This document shows, piece after piece, positions 21,931 through 31,581 of a stretch of 64,000 nt of DNA; the stretch's first letter is position 1, and each line of letters starts with the position of its first letter. Under the pieces are notes generated by a model. That model was not told the DNA's origin. It saw nothing but the letters and a program-made list of their open reading frames with translations, and did not search any database. The DNA comes from Alterluteimonas quercicellularis. GTDB taxonomy: Bacteria > Pseudomonadota > Gammaproteobacteria > Xanthomonadales > Xanthomonadaceae. A program made the position numbers and the translations under genes. The DNA lies in contig NZ_JAIWPR010000007.1 of the NCBI RefSeq assembly GCF_021191635.1, positions 1-64,000 on the forward strand, in the 5' to 3' direction.

Positions 21931-23988
21931 CTAGCCGCGCAGCGCCGGGTCGTCCCAGCCCGGGCGCGGCGCGAAGCGGTCGCCGTGGCGCGCCTGCAGC
22001 GCCTCCAGCCGGGCGCGCACCGTGTCGACGCCGGTCTCGCGCAGGTACTGGATCGGGCCGCCGCGGAAGGGCGCGAAGCCGGTGCCGAAGATCACCCCGG
22101 CGTCGAGCAGGTCGGCGTCGGCCACCACGTCCTCGTGCAAGGCCGCCACCGCCTCGTTGACCAGCGGCAGCACCAGCCGGTCCTCCAGGTCGTCCGGCGC
22201 GGCGTAGTCCTTGGGCACGTCCGGCTTCTTCGCCTTGCCGTCCTCCCAGGCGTAGAAGCCCTGGCCGTCCTTCTTGCCGCGCTTGCCCGGCTCGGGCGGC
22301 GTGGCCAGCGCCGGCGGGATCGCCAGGCCGAGAAACGGGGCGAGCTCCCGGCCGACGCCGGCCGCCACATCCAGGCCCACGGTGTCGAGCAGCTCGATCG
22401 GCCCCACCGGCATGCCGAACTTCACCGCGGCCCTGTCGATCACCGGTGCCGGGATGCCCTCGGAGTAGGCGGTGGCCGCCTCCAGCAGGTAGGGGAACAG
22501 CAGGCGGTTGACCAGGAAGCCCGGCGAGCCCGCCACCGGCACCGGCAGCTTGTCGATCGCCTTGCAGAACGCGGCCAGCCGCGCCAGCGTCTCCTCGGCC
22601 ACGCCGTCGTGGCGCACGATCTCCACCAGCGGCATCAGCGCCACCGGATTGAAGTAGTGCAGGCCGGCGAACTGCGCCGGCCGCTGCAGCCCCTGCGCCA
22701 GTTCCGCCAGCGGGATCGACGAGGTGTTGGACGCCAGCAGCGCGCCCGGCTTGAGCCGGGGCTCGGCCTGCGCGTAGAGCCCGCGCTTGGCCTGCGCGTC
22801 CTCCACGATCGCCTCGATCACCAGGTCCGCCCGCGCCACGCCGTCGCCGGCGAGGTCGGACTTCAGGCGCGCGGCCACCTCGGGACGCTTGCCGTCGTCC
22901 CTGACCTTCTTCTGGAACAGCTCCTGCGCGCGCGCCAGCGCCTTGTCGATGTAGGGCTGCTCGCGGTCCTGCAGGGTGACCTGGAAGCCCTTGTAGGCCG
23001 CCCAGGCCGCGATGTCGCCGCCCATGACGCCGGCGCCGACCACGTGCACCGCCTCGATCGCGTGGGCGTGCCCGCCGCCCAGGCCCTTCAGCCGCTCCTG
23101 AAGGAAGAACACCCGGGTCAGGTTGCGCGCGGTGGGCGTGCCGGCCAGCTTCACCACCGACCTGCGCTCGGCCGCGAGCCGGTTCTGGAGGCCGCCGCCG
23201 GTGCGGCGCCAGGTCTCGATCAGCGCGTAGGGCGCGGGGTAGTGTTCCTTGCGCGCCTTGCGCGAGACCTGCTTGACCATCTGCGGCGCCAGCAGCTGCC
23301 GCGCCGGCCAGGTGTTGGTCAGCCAGCCCAGGGCGCGCTGCTTGAACGGCCGCTGCGCACCGCGCAGGGCGAGCGCGGCGGCGGTGTCGACCAGCAGCGC
23401 CGGCTCGGCGACCTTGTCGACCAGGCCGATGCCGCGCGCGGCCTTGGCCGACAGCGCGCGGCCGGTCAGCATCATGTCGAACGCGGCCGGTGCGCCGACC
23501 AGGCGCGGCAGGCGCACGCTGCCGCCCCAGCCGGGATAGATGCCCAGCTTGACCTCGGGCAGGCCGATGCGGGTGGACGGGTCGCTGCTGGCCACGCGGT
23601 AGTCGCAGGCCAGCGAGATCTCGGTGCCGCCGCCCATGCAGAAGCCGTGGATCGCGGCCACGGTCGGGCACGGCAGCTCGGCCAGGCGCTGGAACACCTG
23701 CTGGCCGCGCCGGATCGAGTCGCCGATGGTGCCCCTGGCGTCGAACTCCGCGAACTCGCGGATGTCGGCGCCGGCGATGAAGCCCTTCGCCTTCGCCGAG
23801 CGGATCACCAGTCCCTTCGGCGGCTCCAGCGCCAGGCGCTCGAGCAGGGCGTCGAGTTCGATCAGCACGTCCTGGGCGAAGGTGTTGACCGACTCGCCGG
23901 CGCGGTCGAACGCCAGCACCAGGACGCCGTCGTCGCGCGACTCGGCTTTCCAGTGGCTGAAGCGCAGTCCGTCGAGGCCTGCCACCAT
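21931..23988 (-). CDS. fadB: Multifunctional fatty-acid oxidation protein (enoyl-CoA hydratase / 3-hydroxyacyl-CoA dehydrogenase), FadB/FadJ type
   Basis: A 685-residue alpha subunit of beta-oxidation. The N-terminal crotonase domain has the oxyanion segments GFIAGADIREF and GFCMGGGTEISLACDYR with the catalytic Glu region IGLPEVKLGIYPGWGG. The dehydrogenase domain follows, with the NAD motif HVVGAGVMGGDIAAWAAY, the catalytic His in FAGLHYFNPVALMPLVEI, and the C-terminal GFYAWEDGK and GTGFAPFRGGPIQYL. It is slightly shorter than E. coli FadB (729). No thiolase partner is adjacent. The ATG at 23988 gives the normal N-terminus. It is convergent with the TetR gene. Confidence 0.9.
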   Translation of the reverse strand: MVAGLDGLRFSHWKAESRDDGVLVLAFDRAGESVNTFAQDVLIELDALLERLALEPPKGLVIRSAKAKGFIAGADIREFAEFDARGTIGDSIRRGQQVFQRLAELPCPTVAAIHGFCMGGGTEISLACDYRVASSDPSTRIGLPEVKLGIYPGWGGSVRLPRLVGAPAAFDMMLTGRALSAKAARGIGLVDKVAEPALLVDTAAALALRGAQRPFKQRALGWLTNTWPARQLLAPQMVKQVSRKARKEHYPAPYALIETWRRTGGGLQNRLAAERRSVVKLAGTPTARNLTRVFFLQERLKGLGGGHAHAIEAVHVVGAGVMGGDIAAWAAYKGFQVTLQDREQPYIDKALARAQELFQKKVRDDGKRPEVAARLKSDLAGDGVARADLVIEAIVEDAQAKRGLYAQAEPRLKPGALLASNTSSIPLAELAQGLQRPAQFAGLHYFNPVALMPLVEIVRHDGVAEETLARLAAFCKAIDKLPVPVAGSPGFLVNRLLFPYLLEAATAYSEGIPAPVIDRAAVKFGMPVGPIELLDTVGLDVAAGVGRELAPFLGLAIPPALATPPEPGKRGKKDGQGFYAWEDGKAKKPDVPKDYAAPDDLEDRLVLPLVNEAVAALHEDVVADADLLDAGVIFGTGFAPFRGGPIQYLRETGVDTVRARLEALQARHGDRFAPRPGWDDPALRG

Positions 23989-24155
23989 ACGGCACCATCC
24001 GATAGGGTACGGGAGAAGCCCTTATGATCCAGAGGTCGTTCTGCCTGCGTCAAATCGTGCGCCGCCGCAGGACGCGCGCGCCGGGGCCGGGGCGACTTGC
24101 GACCGGGGCGGGGCACCCCAAGATGAAGCGTTCGCGGTGAAGCGCGCGGGCGGCG

Positions 24156-24183
24156 GGAACTTGCCGCCCGCGTCCAGGTCACA
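24156..24183 (+). promoter_or_regulatory. RpoE-type promoter upstream of rpoE
   Basis: GGAACTT (24156-24162) and GTCACA (24178-24183) are 15 bases apart, matching the ECF sigma-E pattern GGAACTT-N15/16-GTC. The site lies about 40 bases before the rpoE ATG, which fits autoregulation of the rpoE operon. Confidence 0.65.
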
Positions 24184-24223
24184 ACGCCCGGTCGTCGTGC
24201 CGGGCCACAGGAGCCACCGGCCG

Positions 24224-24838
24224 ATGGCCGACAACGACACCGAACAGCTGGACCAGGAGCTGGTCCGCCGCGTCCAGCGCGGCGACGGCGCCGCCTTCGA
24301 CCTGCTGGTGCGCAAGTACCAGCACCGCATCGCGGCGCTGATCGGGCGCTACGTGGCGGACTGGAGCGAGTGCCAGGACGTGGCGCAGGAGACCTTCATC
24401 CGCGCCTACCGGGCGATCGGCAACTTCCGCGGCGACGCGCAGTTCTACACCTGGCTGCACCGGATCGCGGTCAACACCGCCAAGAACCACCTGGTCGCGC
24501 ACAACCGTCGGCCGCCCACCGACGACATCGACGTCGCCGACGCCGAGCAGTTCGATTCGGGGGTGCGCCTGCGCGACACCGACACCCCCGAGCGCGAGAT
24601 GATGCGGCAGCAGATGGAACAAACGGTGATGCGCGCGGTCGAAGCACTGCCGGAGGAGCTGCGGGTCGCGATCACGCTGCGCGAGGTCGACGGCCTGAGC
24701 TACGAGGACATCGCCCGGCGCATGGACTGCCCGATCGGCACCGTCAGGTCGCGCATCTTCCGTGCGCGCGAGGCGATCGACCAGGAACTGAAACCGTTGA
24801 TGGACACCGAGACACCCGCGGAGCGTGCGATCCGATGA
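24224..24838 (+). CDS. rpoE: RNA polymerase sigma factor RpoE (ECF, AlgU type)
   Basis: A 204-residue ECF sigma factor of the RpoE/AlgU group that directs the envelope-stress response. Region 2 is seen as FDLLVRKYQHRIAALIGRYV and DVAQETFIRAYRAIGNFRGD with YTWLHRIAVNTAKN; region 4 is LPEELRVAITLREVDGLSYE followed by IARRMDCPIGTVRSRIFRAR. AGGAG at 24209-24213 precedes the ATG at 24224. An RpoE-like promoter lies just upstream. The stop overlaps the anti-sigma gene as ATGA, and a MucD-type protease follows, as in other rpoE operons. Confidence 0.96.
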   Translation: MADNDTEQLDQELVRRVQRGDGAAFDLLVRKYQHRIAALIGRYVADWSECQDVAQETFIRAYRAIGNFRGDAQFYTWLHRIAVNTAKNHLVAHNRRPPTDDIDVADAEQFDSGVRLRDTDTPEREMMRQQMEQTVMRAVEALPEELRVAITLREVDGLSYEDIARRMDCPIGTVRSRIFRAREAIDQELKPLMDTETPAERAIR

Positions 24839-25803
24839 TGCATCCCGACGACAGCGACGCGCTGCAGCTGCAGCCCGAACCCGACAAGCTCTACCGCTAC
24901 CACCGCCAGCAGCTCTCGGCGATGCTGGACGGCGAACTGCCGCCGGACCAGGCGCGCTTCATGCTGCGGCGGCTCGAGCACGACACCGGACTGGCCGAAT
25001 GCTGGGAGCGCTGGCAGGTCTGCGGCGACGTGCTGCGCGGCCGCCAGGCGGCGCTGCTGCCCGCCGACTTCGCCGCCAGCGTGGCGCGCGCGATCGCCGG
25101 CGACGCCTCGGCCCAGGACGCCGTGGTCCGTTCGGCCGGCCAGGCCGCGCGCCGCGGCGGCCTGCTGCGCTGGGGCGGCAGCGCCGCGCTCGCCGCCTCG
25201 GTGGCGGTGGTGGCGCTGCTGGTGGGCCGGCAGGCGCAGGCCCCGCTGGAGGTCGAGACGCCCGCGCCCGCGCGCGTCGCCGCCGCCGATCCGGTGCCCG
25301 AGCCGGTACCGGCGCCCGCAGCGCCGGCCGAGGCGCCGGCCGCCGCGCCGCTGGAAGGCGTGACCCTGGCCATGGCCGGCGCCAGCGCGCTGGCGGTGGC
25401 CGAGACCCCGCGCCGCGACGAGCGCCGCTCGCGCGGGCAGAGCCAGCGCGCGGCCGCCACCCGCGAGCGCCGGCGCCAGGAGGCCGCGGCGCCGGAGCGG
25501 GTGCTGGCCGCCGCGAACGCGCCGGCCCTCCCTGCGGCCCATCCGGCTTCCGGGGCGTTCGTCGCCGAGGCGGCGCCGGAACCGGCCGCGCGGCCCTGGC
25601 CGCAGGCGGGATTCGGCGGCGCCAGCCCGTTCGCCGCCGGCTACGCGCCCGCCGCCGGCCTGGAGGCGCCGTCCTTCCATCCCTTCGAGCCGCGCCTCGA
25701 CGCGCGCCCGGCCATGCCGCTGCCCGCGCTGGTCTGGCCGCAGGCGGCCACCGCGGTCGGCACCCACGCGCTGGAGCCGGCACCGCCGGCCGACGCCGAC
25801 TGA
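24835..25803 (+). CDS. rseA: RseA/MucA-type anti-sigma-E factor with long Pro/Ala-rich tail
   Basis: A 322-residue membrane anti-sigma factor. The N-terminal cytoplasmic domain matches RseA/MucA: HRQQLSAMLDGELPPDQARF, then CWERWQVCGDVLRG and FAASVARAI. A single membrane helix lies near residues 114-131 (GGSAALAASVAVVALLVG). The periplasmic part is about 190 residues, rich in Pro, Ala and Arg; no RseB is adjacent. Release of RpoE would need stepwise proteolysis. The ATG at 24835 overlaps the rpoE stop, supporting tight coupling. Confidence 0.88.
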   Translation: MMHPDDSDALQLQPEPDKLYRYHRQQLSAMLDGELPPDQARFMLRRLEHDTGLAECWERWQVCGDVLRGRQAALLPADFAASVARAIAGDASAQDAVVRSAGQAARRGGLLRWGGSAALAASVAVVALLVGRQAQAPLEVETPAPARVAAADPVPEPVPAPAAPAEAPAAAPLEGVTLAMAGASALAVAETPRRDERRSRGQSQRAAATRERRRQEAAAPERVLAAANAPALPAAHPASGAFVAEAAPEPAARPWPQAGFGGASPFAAGYAPAAGLEAPSFHPFEPRLDARPAMPLPALVWPQAATAVGTHALEPAPPADAD

Positions 25804-25880
25804 CCGCGCCCGCGGGCCTCCGGACCCGCGGCGCCGCCCCTTCCCAACGCCATGCATCCGCTGTCGAGGATCGGTCCCCG

Positions 25881-27452
25881 ATGAAGAACGTCCTGCCCGC
25901 CGCCGCCCTGGTCGTCGTCACCGCGGCCGCGACCGCCGCCGTGATCCTGCCGTCCGCCACCGCCGAGCCGCAGGCGGCCACCGCCACCGCCGCCCCGCAG
26001 GCGCAGGCGGCCCCGGCCCCGCAGCTCGTCGCCGGGCTGCCCGACTTCACCCGGCTGGTGGAGCAGGTCGCCCCCGGCGTGGTCGCCATCGAGGCCACCG
26101 TCGGCGGCGGCCAGGCCGGCGGGCCGCGCAGCGCCCAGCAGATGCCGCAGGAGGACGAGCTGCCGGACATCTTCAGGCGCATCTTCGGGCCGGACTTCCA
26201 GTTCCCGGGCGCCCCCGGCATCCCCGGCGCGCCCGGCGAGCCGGGCATGCCGCGCGGCACCTCGATGGGTACCGGCTTCATCGTCTCCACCGACGGCTAC
26301 GTGCTGACCAACCACCACGTGGTGTCCGGCGCGGAATCGGTGACGGTGCGCCTGCAGGACCGCCGCCAGTTCGAGGCCAAGATCGTCGGCGGCGACGAGG
26401 AATCCGATGTCGCCGTGCTGAAGATCGAGGGCAGCGGCCTCACCGCGCTGCGCGTGGGCGACTCGCGGCAGGTGAAGTCGGGCCAGTGGGCGGTGGCGAT
26501 CGGTTCGCCGTTCGGGCTGGAGCAGTCGGTGACCGCGGGCATCGTCAGCGCGGTCGGGCGCTCCAATCCCTACGCCAACCAGCAGTACGTGCCCTTCATC
26601 CAGACCGACGTGGCGATCAACCGCGGCAACTCCGGCGGCCCGCTGCTCAACACCCGCGGCGAGGTGATCGGCATCAACTCGCAGATATTCAGCAACACCG
26701 GCGGCTTCCAGGGCGTGAGCTTCGCGATCCCGATCGACATGGCGATGAACGTCGCCGAGCAGATCAAGGCGACCGGCGCGGTGCAGCGCGGCCAGATCGG
26801 CGTGCAGTTCCAGGCCCAGGGCATCAGCGCGGAGCAGGCGCGCGGCTTCGGCCTGCCCGATACCCTGGGCGCGCTGGTCAGCGAGATCGTGCCGGGCAGC
26901 CCGGCCGAGAAGGCGGGCCTGGAGCCGGGCGACGTGATCCGCGGCGTGGACGGTGTCACCATCTACCAGCCCAGCGACCTGCCGCCGCTGATCGGCAACA
27001 AGGCCCCGGGCACGCGGGTGCGGCTAGTGGTGTTCCGCGAGGGCCGCGAGCGCAACTTCGACATCACCCTGGCCCCGCTCGACCGCAACGCGCTGGCCGC
27101 GGCCCGCCAGGGCGGGCAGCCGGCGCCGTCCGCGCCGGCGCCCTCCTCCTCGACCAACCCGCTCGGGCTGGTCGGCCAGGAACTGACCGCCACCCAGCGG
27201 CGCCAGCTCGGCATCGAGGACGGCAAGGGCGTGCGGATCGCGCAGGTCTCCGGCCTGGCCGCGCGCAGCGCCGGCATCCAGCCGGGCGACGTGGTGCTGC
27301 GGGTGGGCCGCGAGGACGTGGGCTCGCCCGCCGACCTCGACCGCGCCCTGCGCGGCGTGAAGGCCGGCGACACCGTGATGCTGCTGGTGCGCAGCCCCCG
27401 CGGCACCCAGTTCGTGGCGGTCACCCCGCGCGAGGACGGCGAGCAGCCGTAG
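25881..27452 (+). CDS. mucD: DegP/MucD-type periplasmic serine protease with collagen-like linker
   Basis: A 523-residue HtrA protease, third gene of the rpoE operon. A signal peptide is followed by the protease domain with His146 (VLTNHHVVSG), Asp176 (ESDVAVLKI) and Ser251 (NRGNSGGPLLN), then two PDZ domains with GIVPGSPAEKAGLEPGDV-like and SAGIQPGDVVLRVG repeats. Between the mature N-terminus and the first protease strand, five Gly-X-Pro triplets (residues 110-124, GAPGIPGAPGEPGMP) form a short collagen-like linker not usual in MucD. It degrades misfolded envelope proteins and dampens RpoE signalling in relatives. Confidence 0.94.
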   Translation: MKNVLPAAALVVVTAAATAAVILPSATAEPQAATATAAPQAQAAPAPQLVAGLPDFTRLVEQVAPGVVAIEATVGGGQAGGPRSAQQMPQEDELPDIFRRIFGPDFQFPGAPGIPGAPGEPGMPRGTSMGTGFIVSTDGYVLTNHHVVSGAESVTVRLQDRRQFEAKIVGGDEESDVAVLKIEGSGLTALRVGDSRQVKSGQWAVAIGSPFGLEQSVTAGIVSAVGRSNPYANQQYVPFIQTDVAINRGNSGGPLLNTRGEVIGINSQIFSNTGGFQGVSFAIPIDMAMNVAEQIKATGAVQRGQIGVQFQAQGISAEQARGFGLPDTLGALVSEIVPGSPAEKAGLEPGDVIRGVDGVTIYQPSDLPPLIGNKAPGTRVRLVVFREGRERNFDITLAPLDRNALAAARQGGQPAPSAPAPSSSTNPLGLVGQELTATQRRQLGIEDGKGVRIAQVSGLAARSAGIQPGDVVLRVGREDVGSPADLDRALRGVKAGDTVMLLVRSPRGTQFVAVTPREDGEQP

Positions 27453-27466
27453 CGGGCGGACCCCGG

Positions 27467-27498
27467 CGCCCCGGCCGCCCGCGGCCGGGGCGTCGTTG
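27467..27498 (+). terminator. Possible terminator after mucD
   Basis: CGCCCCGGCC (27467-27476) and GGCCGGGGCG (27483-27492) form a 10-base-pair stem with a 6-base loop, followed by a poor T-run (TCGTTG). It would close the rpoE-rseA-mucD unit. Confidence 0.45.
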
Positions 27499-27554
27499 CG
27501 TCGCCGCGTCTTCCTGGGGCGCGGTGCGCGGGCGACGGCCGGGCGCGCGCCTTG

Positions 27555-27563
27555 TGCGATAAT
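27555..27563 (+). promoter_or_regulatory. Extended -10 promoter element before lepA
   Basis: TGCGATAAT fits an extended -10 (TGnTATAAT-like) 42 bases before the lepA ATG. No good -35 is visible. Similar TGCGACAAT boxes precede rlmD and nagZ. Confidence 0.4.
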
Positions 27564-27604
27564 GCGCCGTTTTACGCTCACGCCCCGCGCGGACCGCCGA
27601 TCCC

Positions 27605-29410
27605 ATGACCGACCCGATGCGGAACATCCGCAACTTCTCCATCATCGCCCACGTCGACCACGGCAAGTCGACCCTGGCCGACCGCATCATCCAGCTGTGC
27701 GGCGGCCTCTCCGAGCGCGAGATGGAAGCGCAGGTGCTCGACAACAACCCGATCGAGCGCGAGCGCGGCATCACCATCAAGGCGCAGTCGGTCTCGCTGC
27801 CCTACACCGCGAAGGACGGGCAGACCTACCGCCTCAACTTCATCGACACGCCGGGCCACGTCGACTTCAGTTACGAGGTCAGCCGCTCGCTGGCCGCCTG
27901 CGAGGGCGCGCTGCTGGTGGTGGACGCGGCGCAGGGCGTCGAGGCGCAGTCGGTCGCCAACTGCTACACCGCGGTGGAGCAGGGGCTGGAAGTGGTGCCG
28001 GTGCTGAACAAGATCGACCTGCCGACCGCCGACATCGAGCGCGCCAAGGGCGAGATCGAGGCGGTGATCGGCATCGACGCCGCCGACGCGATCGCGGTCA
28101 GCGCGAAGACCGGCCTCAACGTGCAGGACGTGCTCGAGGCGATCGTGCACCGCATCCCGCCGCCGGTGCCGCGCGACACCGACAAGCTGCAGGCGCTGAT
28201 CATCGATTCCTGGTTCGACAACTACCTGGGCGTGGTCTCGCTGGTGCGGGTGATGCAGGGCGAGATCGGGCCGGGCAGCAAGATCCTGGTGATGTCGACC
28301 GGCCGCACCCACCAGGTCGACGGCGTGGGCGTGTTCACCCCCAAGCGCAAGACGCTCGACGCGCTGCGCGCCGGCGAGGTGGGCTGGATCAACGCCAGCA
28401 TCAAGGACGTCCACGGCGCCCCGGTCGGCGACACCCTGACCCTGGCCGGCGACCCTGCGCCGAAGCCGCTGCCGGGCTTCCAGGAGATGCAGCCGCGGGT
28501 GTTCGCCGGCCTGTTCCCGGTCGACGCCGAGGACTATCCCGACCTGCGCGAGGCGCTGGACAAGCTGCGGCTCAACGACGCCGCGCTGCGCTTCGAGCCG
28601 GAGAGCTCGGAGGCGATGGGCTTCGGCTTCCGCTGCGGCTTCCTCGGCATGCTGCACATGGAGATCGTGCAGGAGCGGCTGGAGCGCGAGTACGACCTCA
28701 ACCTGATCAGCACCGCGCCGACGGTGATCTACGAGGTGCTCCGGACCGACGGCGCCACGATGCCGCTGGACAACCCGGCGCGGCTGCCGCCGCCCAACCA
28801 GATCGAGGAGGTCCGCGAGCCGATCATCCGCGCCAACATCCTCACCCCGCCGGACTACGTGGGCAACGTGATCACCCTGTGCGAGGAGAAGCGCGGCAGC
28901 CAGATCGGCATCCAGTACCTGGGCGGGCAGGTGCAGATCAGCTACGAGCTGCCGATGGCCGAGGTGGTGCTGGACTTCTTCGACAAGCTGAAGTCGGTCA
29001 GCCGCGGCTACGCCTCGCTGGACTACCACTTCCTGCGCTTCGACGCCGGCCCGTTCGTGCGCGTGGACGTGCTGATCAACGGCGACAAGGTCGATGCGCT
29101 GTCGCTGATCGTGCACCGCAGCCACGCCGACCGGCGCGGCCGCGAGCTGACCGAGAAGATGAAGGAACTGATCCCGCGGCAGCAGTTCGACGTGGCGATC
29201 CAGGCCGCGATCGGCTCGCAGATCATCGCCCGCACCACGGTCAAGGCGCTGCGCAAGAACGTGCTCGCCAAGTGCTATGGTGGCGACGTTTCGCGCAAGA
29301 AGAAGCTTCTCGAGAAGCAGAAGGAAGGCAAGAAGCGCATGAAGCAGGTGGGCCGAGTCGACATCCCGCAGGAGGCCTTCCTGGCGGTGTTGAGCACGAG
29401 CCGGGAATAG
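27605..29410 (+). CDS. lepA: Elongation factor 4 (LepA)
   Basis: A 601-residue translational GTPase that acts on stalled ribosomes. G motifs are clear: [35 protein letters not shown] and SAKTG. The C-terminal domain unique to LepA ends in KAKQEGKKRM-like residues ([14 protein letters not shown] followed by [12 protein letters not shown]). The ATG at 27605 gives [20 protein letters not shown]. It is followed by lepB after 86 bases, the classical lepA-lepB order. Confidence 0.97.
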   Translation: MTDPMRNIRNFSIIAHVDHGKSTLADRIIQLCGGLSEREMEAQVLDNNPIERERGITIKAQSVSLPYTAKDGQTYRLNFIDTPGHVDFSYEVSRSLAACEGALLVVDAAQGVEAQSVANCYTAVEQGLEVVPVLNKIDLPTADIERAKGEIEAVIGIDAADAIAVSAKTGLNVQDVLEAIVHRIPPPVPRDTDKLQALIIDSWFDNYLGVVSLVRVMQGEIGPGSKILVMSTGRTHQVDGVGVFTPKRKTLDALRAGEVGWINASIKDVHGAPVGDTLTLAGDPAPKPLPGFQEMQPRVFAGLFPVDAEDYPDLREALDKLRLNDAALRFEPESSEAMGFGFRCGFLGMLHMEIVQERLEREYDLNLISTAPTVIYEVLRTDGATMPLDNPARLPPPNQIEEVREPIIRANILTPPDYVGNVITLCEEKRGSQIGIQYLGGQVQISYELPMAEVVLDFFDKLKSVSRGYASLDYHFLRFDAGPFVRVDVLINGDKVDALSLIVHRSHADRRGRELTEKMKELIPRQQFDVAIQAAIGSQIIARTTVKALRKNVLAKCYGGDVSRKKKLLEKQKEGKKRMKQVGRVDIPQEAFLAVLSTSRE

Positions 29411-29496
29411 GGAGGCGGGAAGGGGGCATGGTCCGAGGCGCGGGCCTCGCCGATTCCCCGTTCTGCGTTCCCGATCCACAGTCCGAAGGAATATCC

Positions 29497-30288
29497 ATGA
29501 AGTGGTTCGAGATCACCCTGGTCGTCCTGACCCTGCTCACCGGCGCCATCTGGCTGCTGGACCGGCTGGTCCTGGCCAAGCGCCGCGCGGCGCGCGGCGG
29601 GCTGCTGGAGGAGAAGGAGCCGGTCGCGGTCGACTACGCGCGCACCTTCTTCCCGGTGCTGGCCGCGGTGCTGATCCTGCGCAGCTTCGTCGCCGAGCCG
29701 TTCCGCATCCCGTCCAGCTCGATGATGCCGACGCTGCTGATCGGCGACTTCATCCTGGTCAACAAGTTCTCCTACGGCCTGCGGCTGCCGATCAGCAACC
29801 GCAAGGTGATCGACCTCGGCGAGCCGCAGCGCGGCGACGTGGTGGTGTTCCGGCCGCCGCACCACCCGGACCAGGACTGGATCAAGCGCGTCATCGGCCT
29901 GCCGGGCGACACGATCAGCTATCGCGACAACCAGGTGTTCGTCAACGGCGAGCCGTTCCGCTACCAGTCCAACGGCAGCTACGAAGGGCGCGGGCGCGGC
30001 TCGGAGATGACCGGCGCCGCCCTGCTGCGCGAGGACCTGCCGGGCCGCAGCCACGAGGTGCTGGAGATCACCGGCCTGCCGTTCCGCGATCCGGGCGAGG
30101 GCGAATGGGTGGTCAGCCCGGGGCACTACTTCGTGATGGGCGACAACCGCGACCGCAGCGACGACAGCCGCTTCTGGGGCCAGCTGCCGGAGTCCCAGCT
30201 GCGCGGCAAGGCGTTCCTGATCTGGATGAACTGGGACGGCGCCGCCGGCGGCGTCGGCTTCGACCGCATCGGCCGCAGCATCCGCTGA
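29497..30288 (+). CDS. lepB: Signal peptidase I
   Basis: A 263-residue inner-membrane signal peptidase. A first membrane helix (FEITLVVLTLLTGAIWLLD) and a second near 50-65 precede the periplasmic catalytic domain with Ser75 (RIPSSSMMPTL) and Lys130 (DWIKRVIGLPGD). Box D/E is GHYFVMGDNRDRSDDSRFWG. AAGGA at 29486 stands before the ATG at 29497. The same frame is open far upstream through lepA, but that part is only an out-of-frame reading. Confidence 0.96.
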   Translation: MKWFEITLVVLTLLTGAIWLLDRLVLAKRRAARGGLLEEKEPVAVDYARTFFPVLAAVLILRSFVAEPFRIPSSSMMPTLLIGDFILVNKFSYGLRLPISNRKVIDLGEPQRGDVVVFRPPHHPDQDWIKRVIGLPGDTISYRDNQVFVNGEPFRYQSNGSYEGRGRGSEMTGAALLREDLPGRSHEVLEITGLPFRDPGEGEWVVSPGHYFVMGDNRDRSDDSRFWGQLPESQLRGKAFLIWMNWDGAAGGVGFDRIGRSIR

Positions 30289-30400
30289 GCGCCCGCGGCG
30301 GCGGGGCGTCCCGGGCCGCCCGGCGTGGCCGGGCTATCTCCCGCAGGCCCCAGGCTCTAAGATCGCGTCCGGACCAGGCGCTTTTCCGGGGAGATGCGCA

Positions 30401-30784
30401 ATGAAGCAGACGCAGAAGGGGATGACCCTGCTCGGGTTCCTCATCGTGCTGGCGGTGGTGGGCTTCTTCGCCTACATCGCCATGAGGCTGTTCCCGATGT
30501 ACTCGGAGTACTACAGCGTGCGCGCGGCGATGAAGGGCCTCTCGGAGGAGGCGGGCATCGCCAACCAGGACCCCGCGCGCATCCAGGACCTGTTCTTCCG
30601 CCGGCTGTACATCAGCTACTCGGAGAACGTGAAGAAGGAGCACGTCAAGCTCAAGCGGGTGGGCAACGCCTGGCAGATGGACGTGCAGTACGAGGTGCGC
30701 AGGCCGCTGGTCGGCAATCTCGACGTGGTCGGCCGCTTCGAGGCCAGCCGACTGCTCGGCGGCAACGGCCGGGACGCCGAATGA
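30401..30784 (+). CDS. DUF4845 protein with pilin-like N-terminus
   Basis: A 127-residue protein of the DUF4845 family, found between lepB and rnc in many gammaproteobacteria. The N-terminus, [20 protein letters not shown], looks like a type IV pilin or pseudopilin start with a possible prepilin-peptidase site after Gly, though the conserved Glu at +5 is missing. The rest ([37 protein letters not shown]) is a small periplasmic domain. GGGGAG at 30387-30392 precedes the ATG at 30401. Function is not known. Confidence 0.85.
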   Translation: MKQTQKGMTLLGFLIVLAVVGFFAYIAMRLFPMYSEYYSVRAAMKGLSEEAGIANQDPARIQDLFFRRLYISYSENVKKEHVKLKRVGNAWQMDVQYEVRRPLVGNLDVVGRFEASRLLGGNGRDAE

Positions 30785-30803
30785 GCGCGCGGCCGGCGGC
30801 GTG

Positions 30804-31487
30804 ATGGCGGGCCGCGATCCCTTCGGCCACCGGTTCGCCGATCCCGGCCTGCTCGCGCAGGCGCTGACGCACCGCAGCGCCGGCACCCCGCACAACGAGC
30901 GGCTGGAGTTCCTCGGCGACGCGCTGCTGGACCTGGTCGCCGCCGAGGCGCTGTACCAGCGCTTCCCGCGCGCCGACGAAGGGGCCATGACCCGCGCGCG
31001 CGCCGAGCTGGTGCGGGAGTCGACGCTGGCGCGGATCGCGCGCCGGCTCGACATCGGCCCGCTGCTGATGCTGGGCCCGGGCGAGATGAAGTCGGGCGGG
31101 CACCGGCGCGACTCGATCCTGTCCGACGCGCTGGAGGCGGTGATCGCCGCGATCTACCTCGACGCCGGCTTCGACGCCTGCCGCGCGGTGGTGCTGGCCT
31201 GGCTGGAGCCGGAGCTGGAGGACTTCCGCATCGACCGCATCGGCAAGGACGCCAAGACCCGGCTGCAGGAATGGCTGCAGGGCCGGCAGCGCGCGCTGCC
31301 GCGCTACGAGCTGCTGGCCGAGAGCGGCGACGAGCACGCGCGGGTGTTCCGCGTCGCCTGCCGGATCGCCGAGCCGCCGCTGGCCGGCGAGGGCGAGGGC
31401 GGCTCGCGCCGTGCCGCCGAGCAGGCCGCCGCGGAGGACGTGCTGTCCCGGCTGGAGGCCGCGCAGGCGGTCGCGCGCGCGCGCTGA
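30804..31487 (+). CDS. rnc: Ribonuclease III
   Basis: A 227-residue double-strand-specific endoribonuclease for rRNA processing. The signature [15 protein letters not shown] carries the catalytic acidic residues, a second acidic motif is [16 protein letters not shown], and a C-terminal double-stranded RNA-binding domain runs from about 150 ([20 protein letters not shown]). GTG at 30801 directly before ATG 30804 is an alternative start. It follows DUF4845 by 19 bases and precedes era, the conserved order. Confidence 0.95.
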   Translation: MAGRDPFGHRFADPGLLAQALTHRSAGTPHNERLEFLGDALLDLVAAEALYQRFPRADEGAMTRARAELVRESTLARIARRLDIGPLLMLGPGEMKSGGHRRDSILSDALEAVIAAIYLDAGFDACRAVVLAWLEPELEDFRIDRIGKDAKTRLQEWLQGRQRALPRYELLAESGDEHARVFRVACRIAEPPLAGEGEGGSRRAAEQAAAEDVLSRLEAAQAVARAR

Positions 31488-31581
31488 GGCCCGGGCGGCA
31501 GCGCCGTCCGGGCTGTACGGCGGGCCGGCCGCCCCGGGCGTTTCCACCGCCCACCTTCCTGCGCCGGCTTACAATGCCGGC

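Noticed and set aside
27496..29496. Long N-terminal extension of lepB through lepA
   Set aside because: The frame is open by composition only. LepB homologues start at the ATG at 29497, which has a ribosome binding site.
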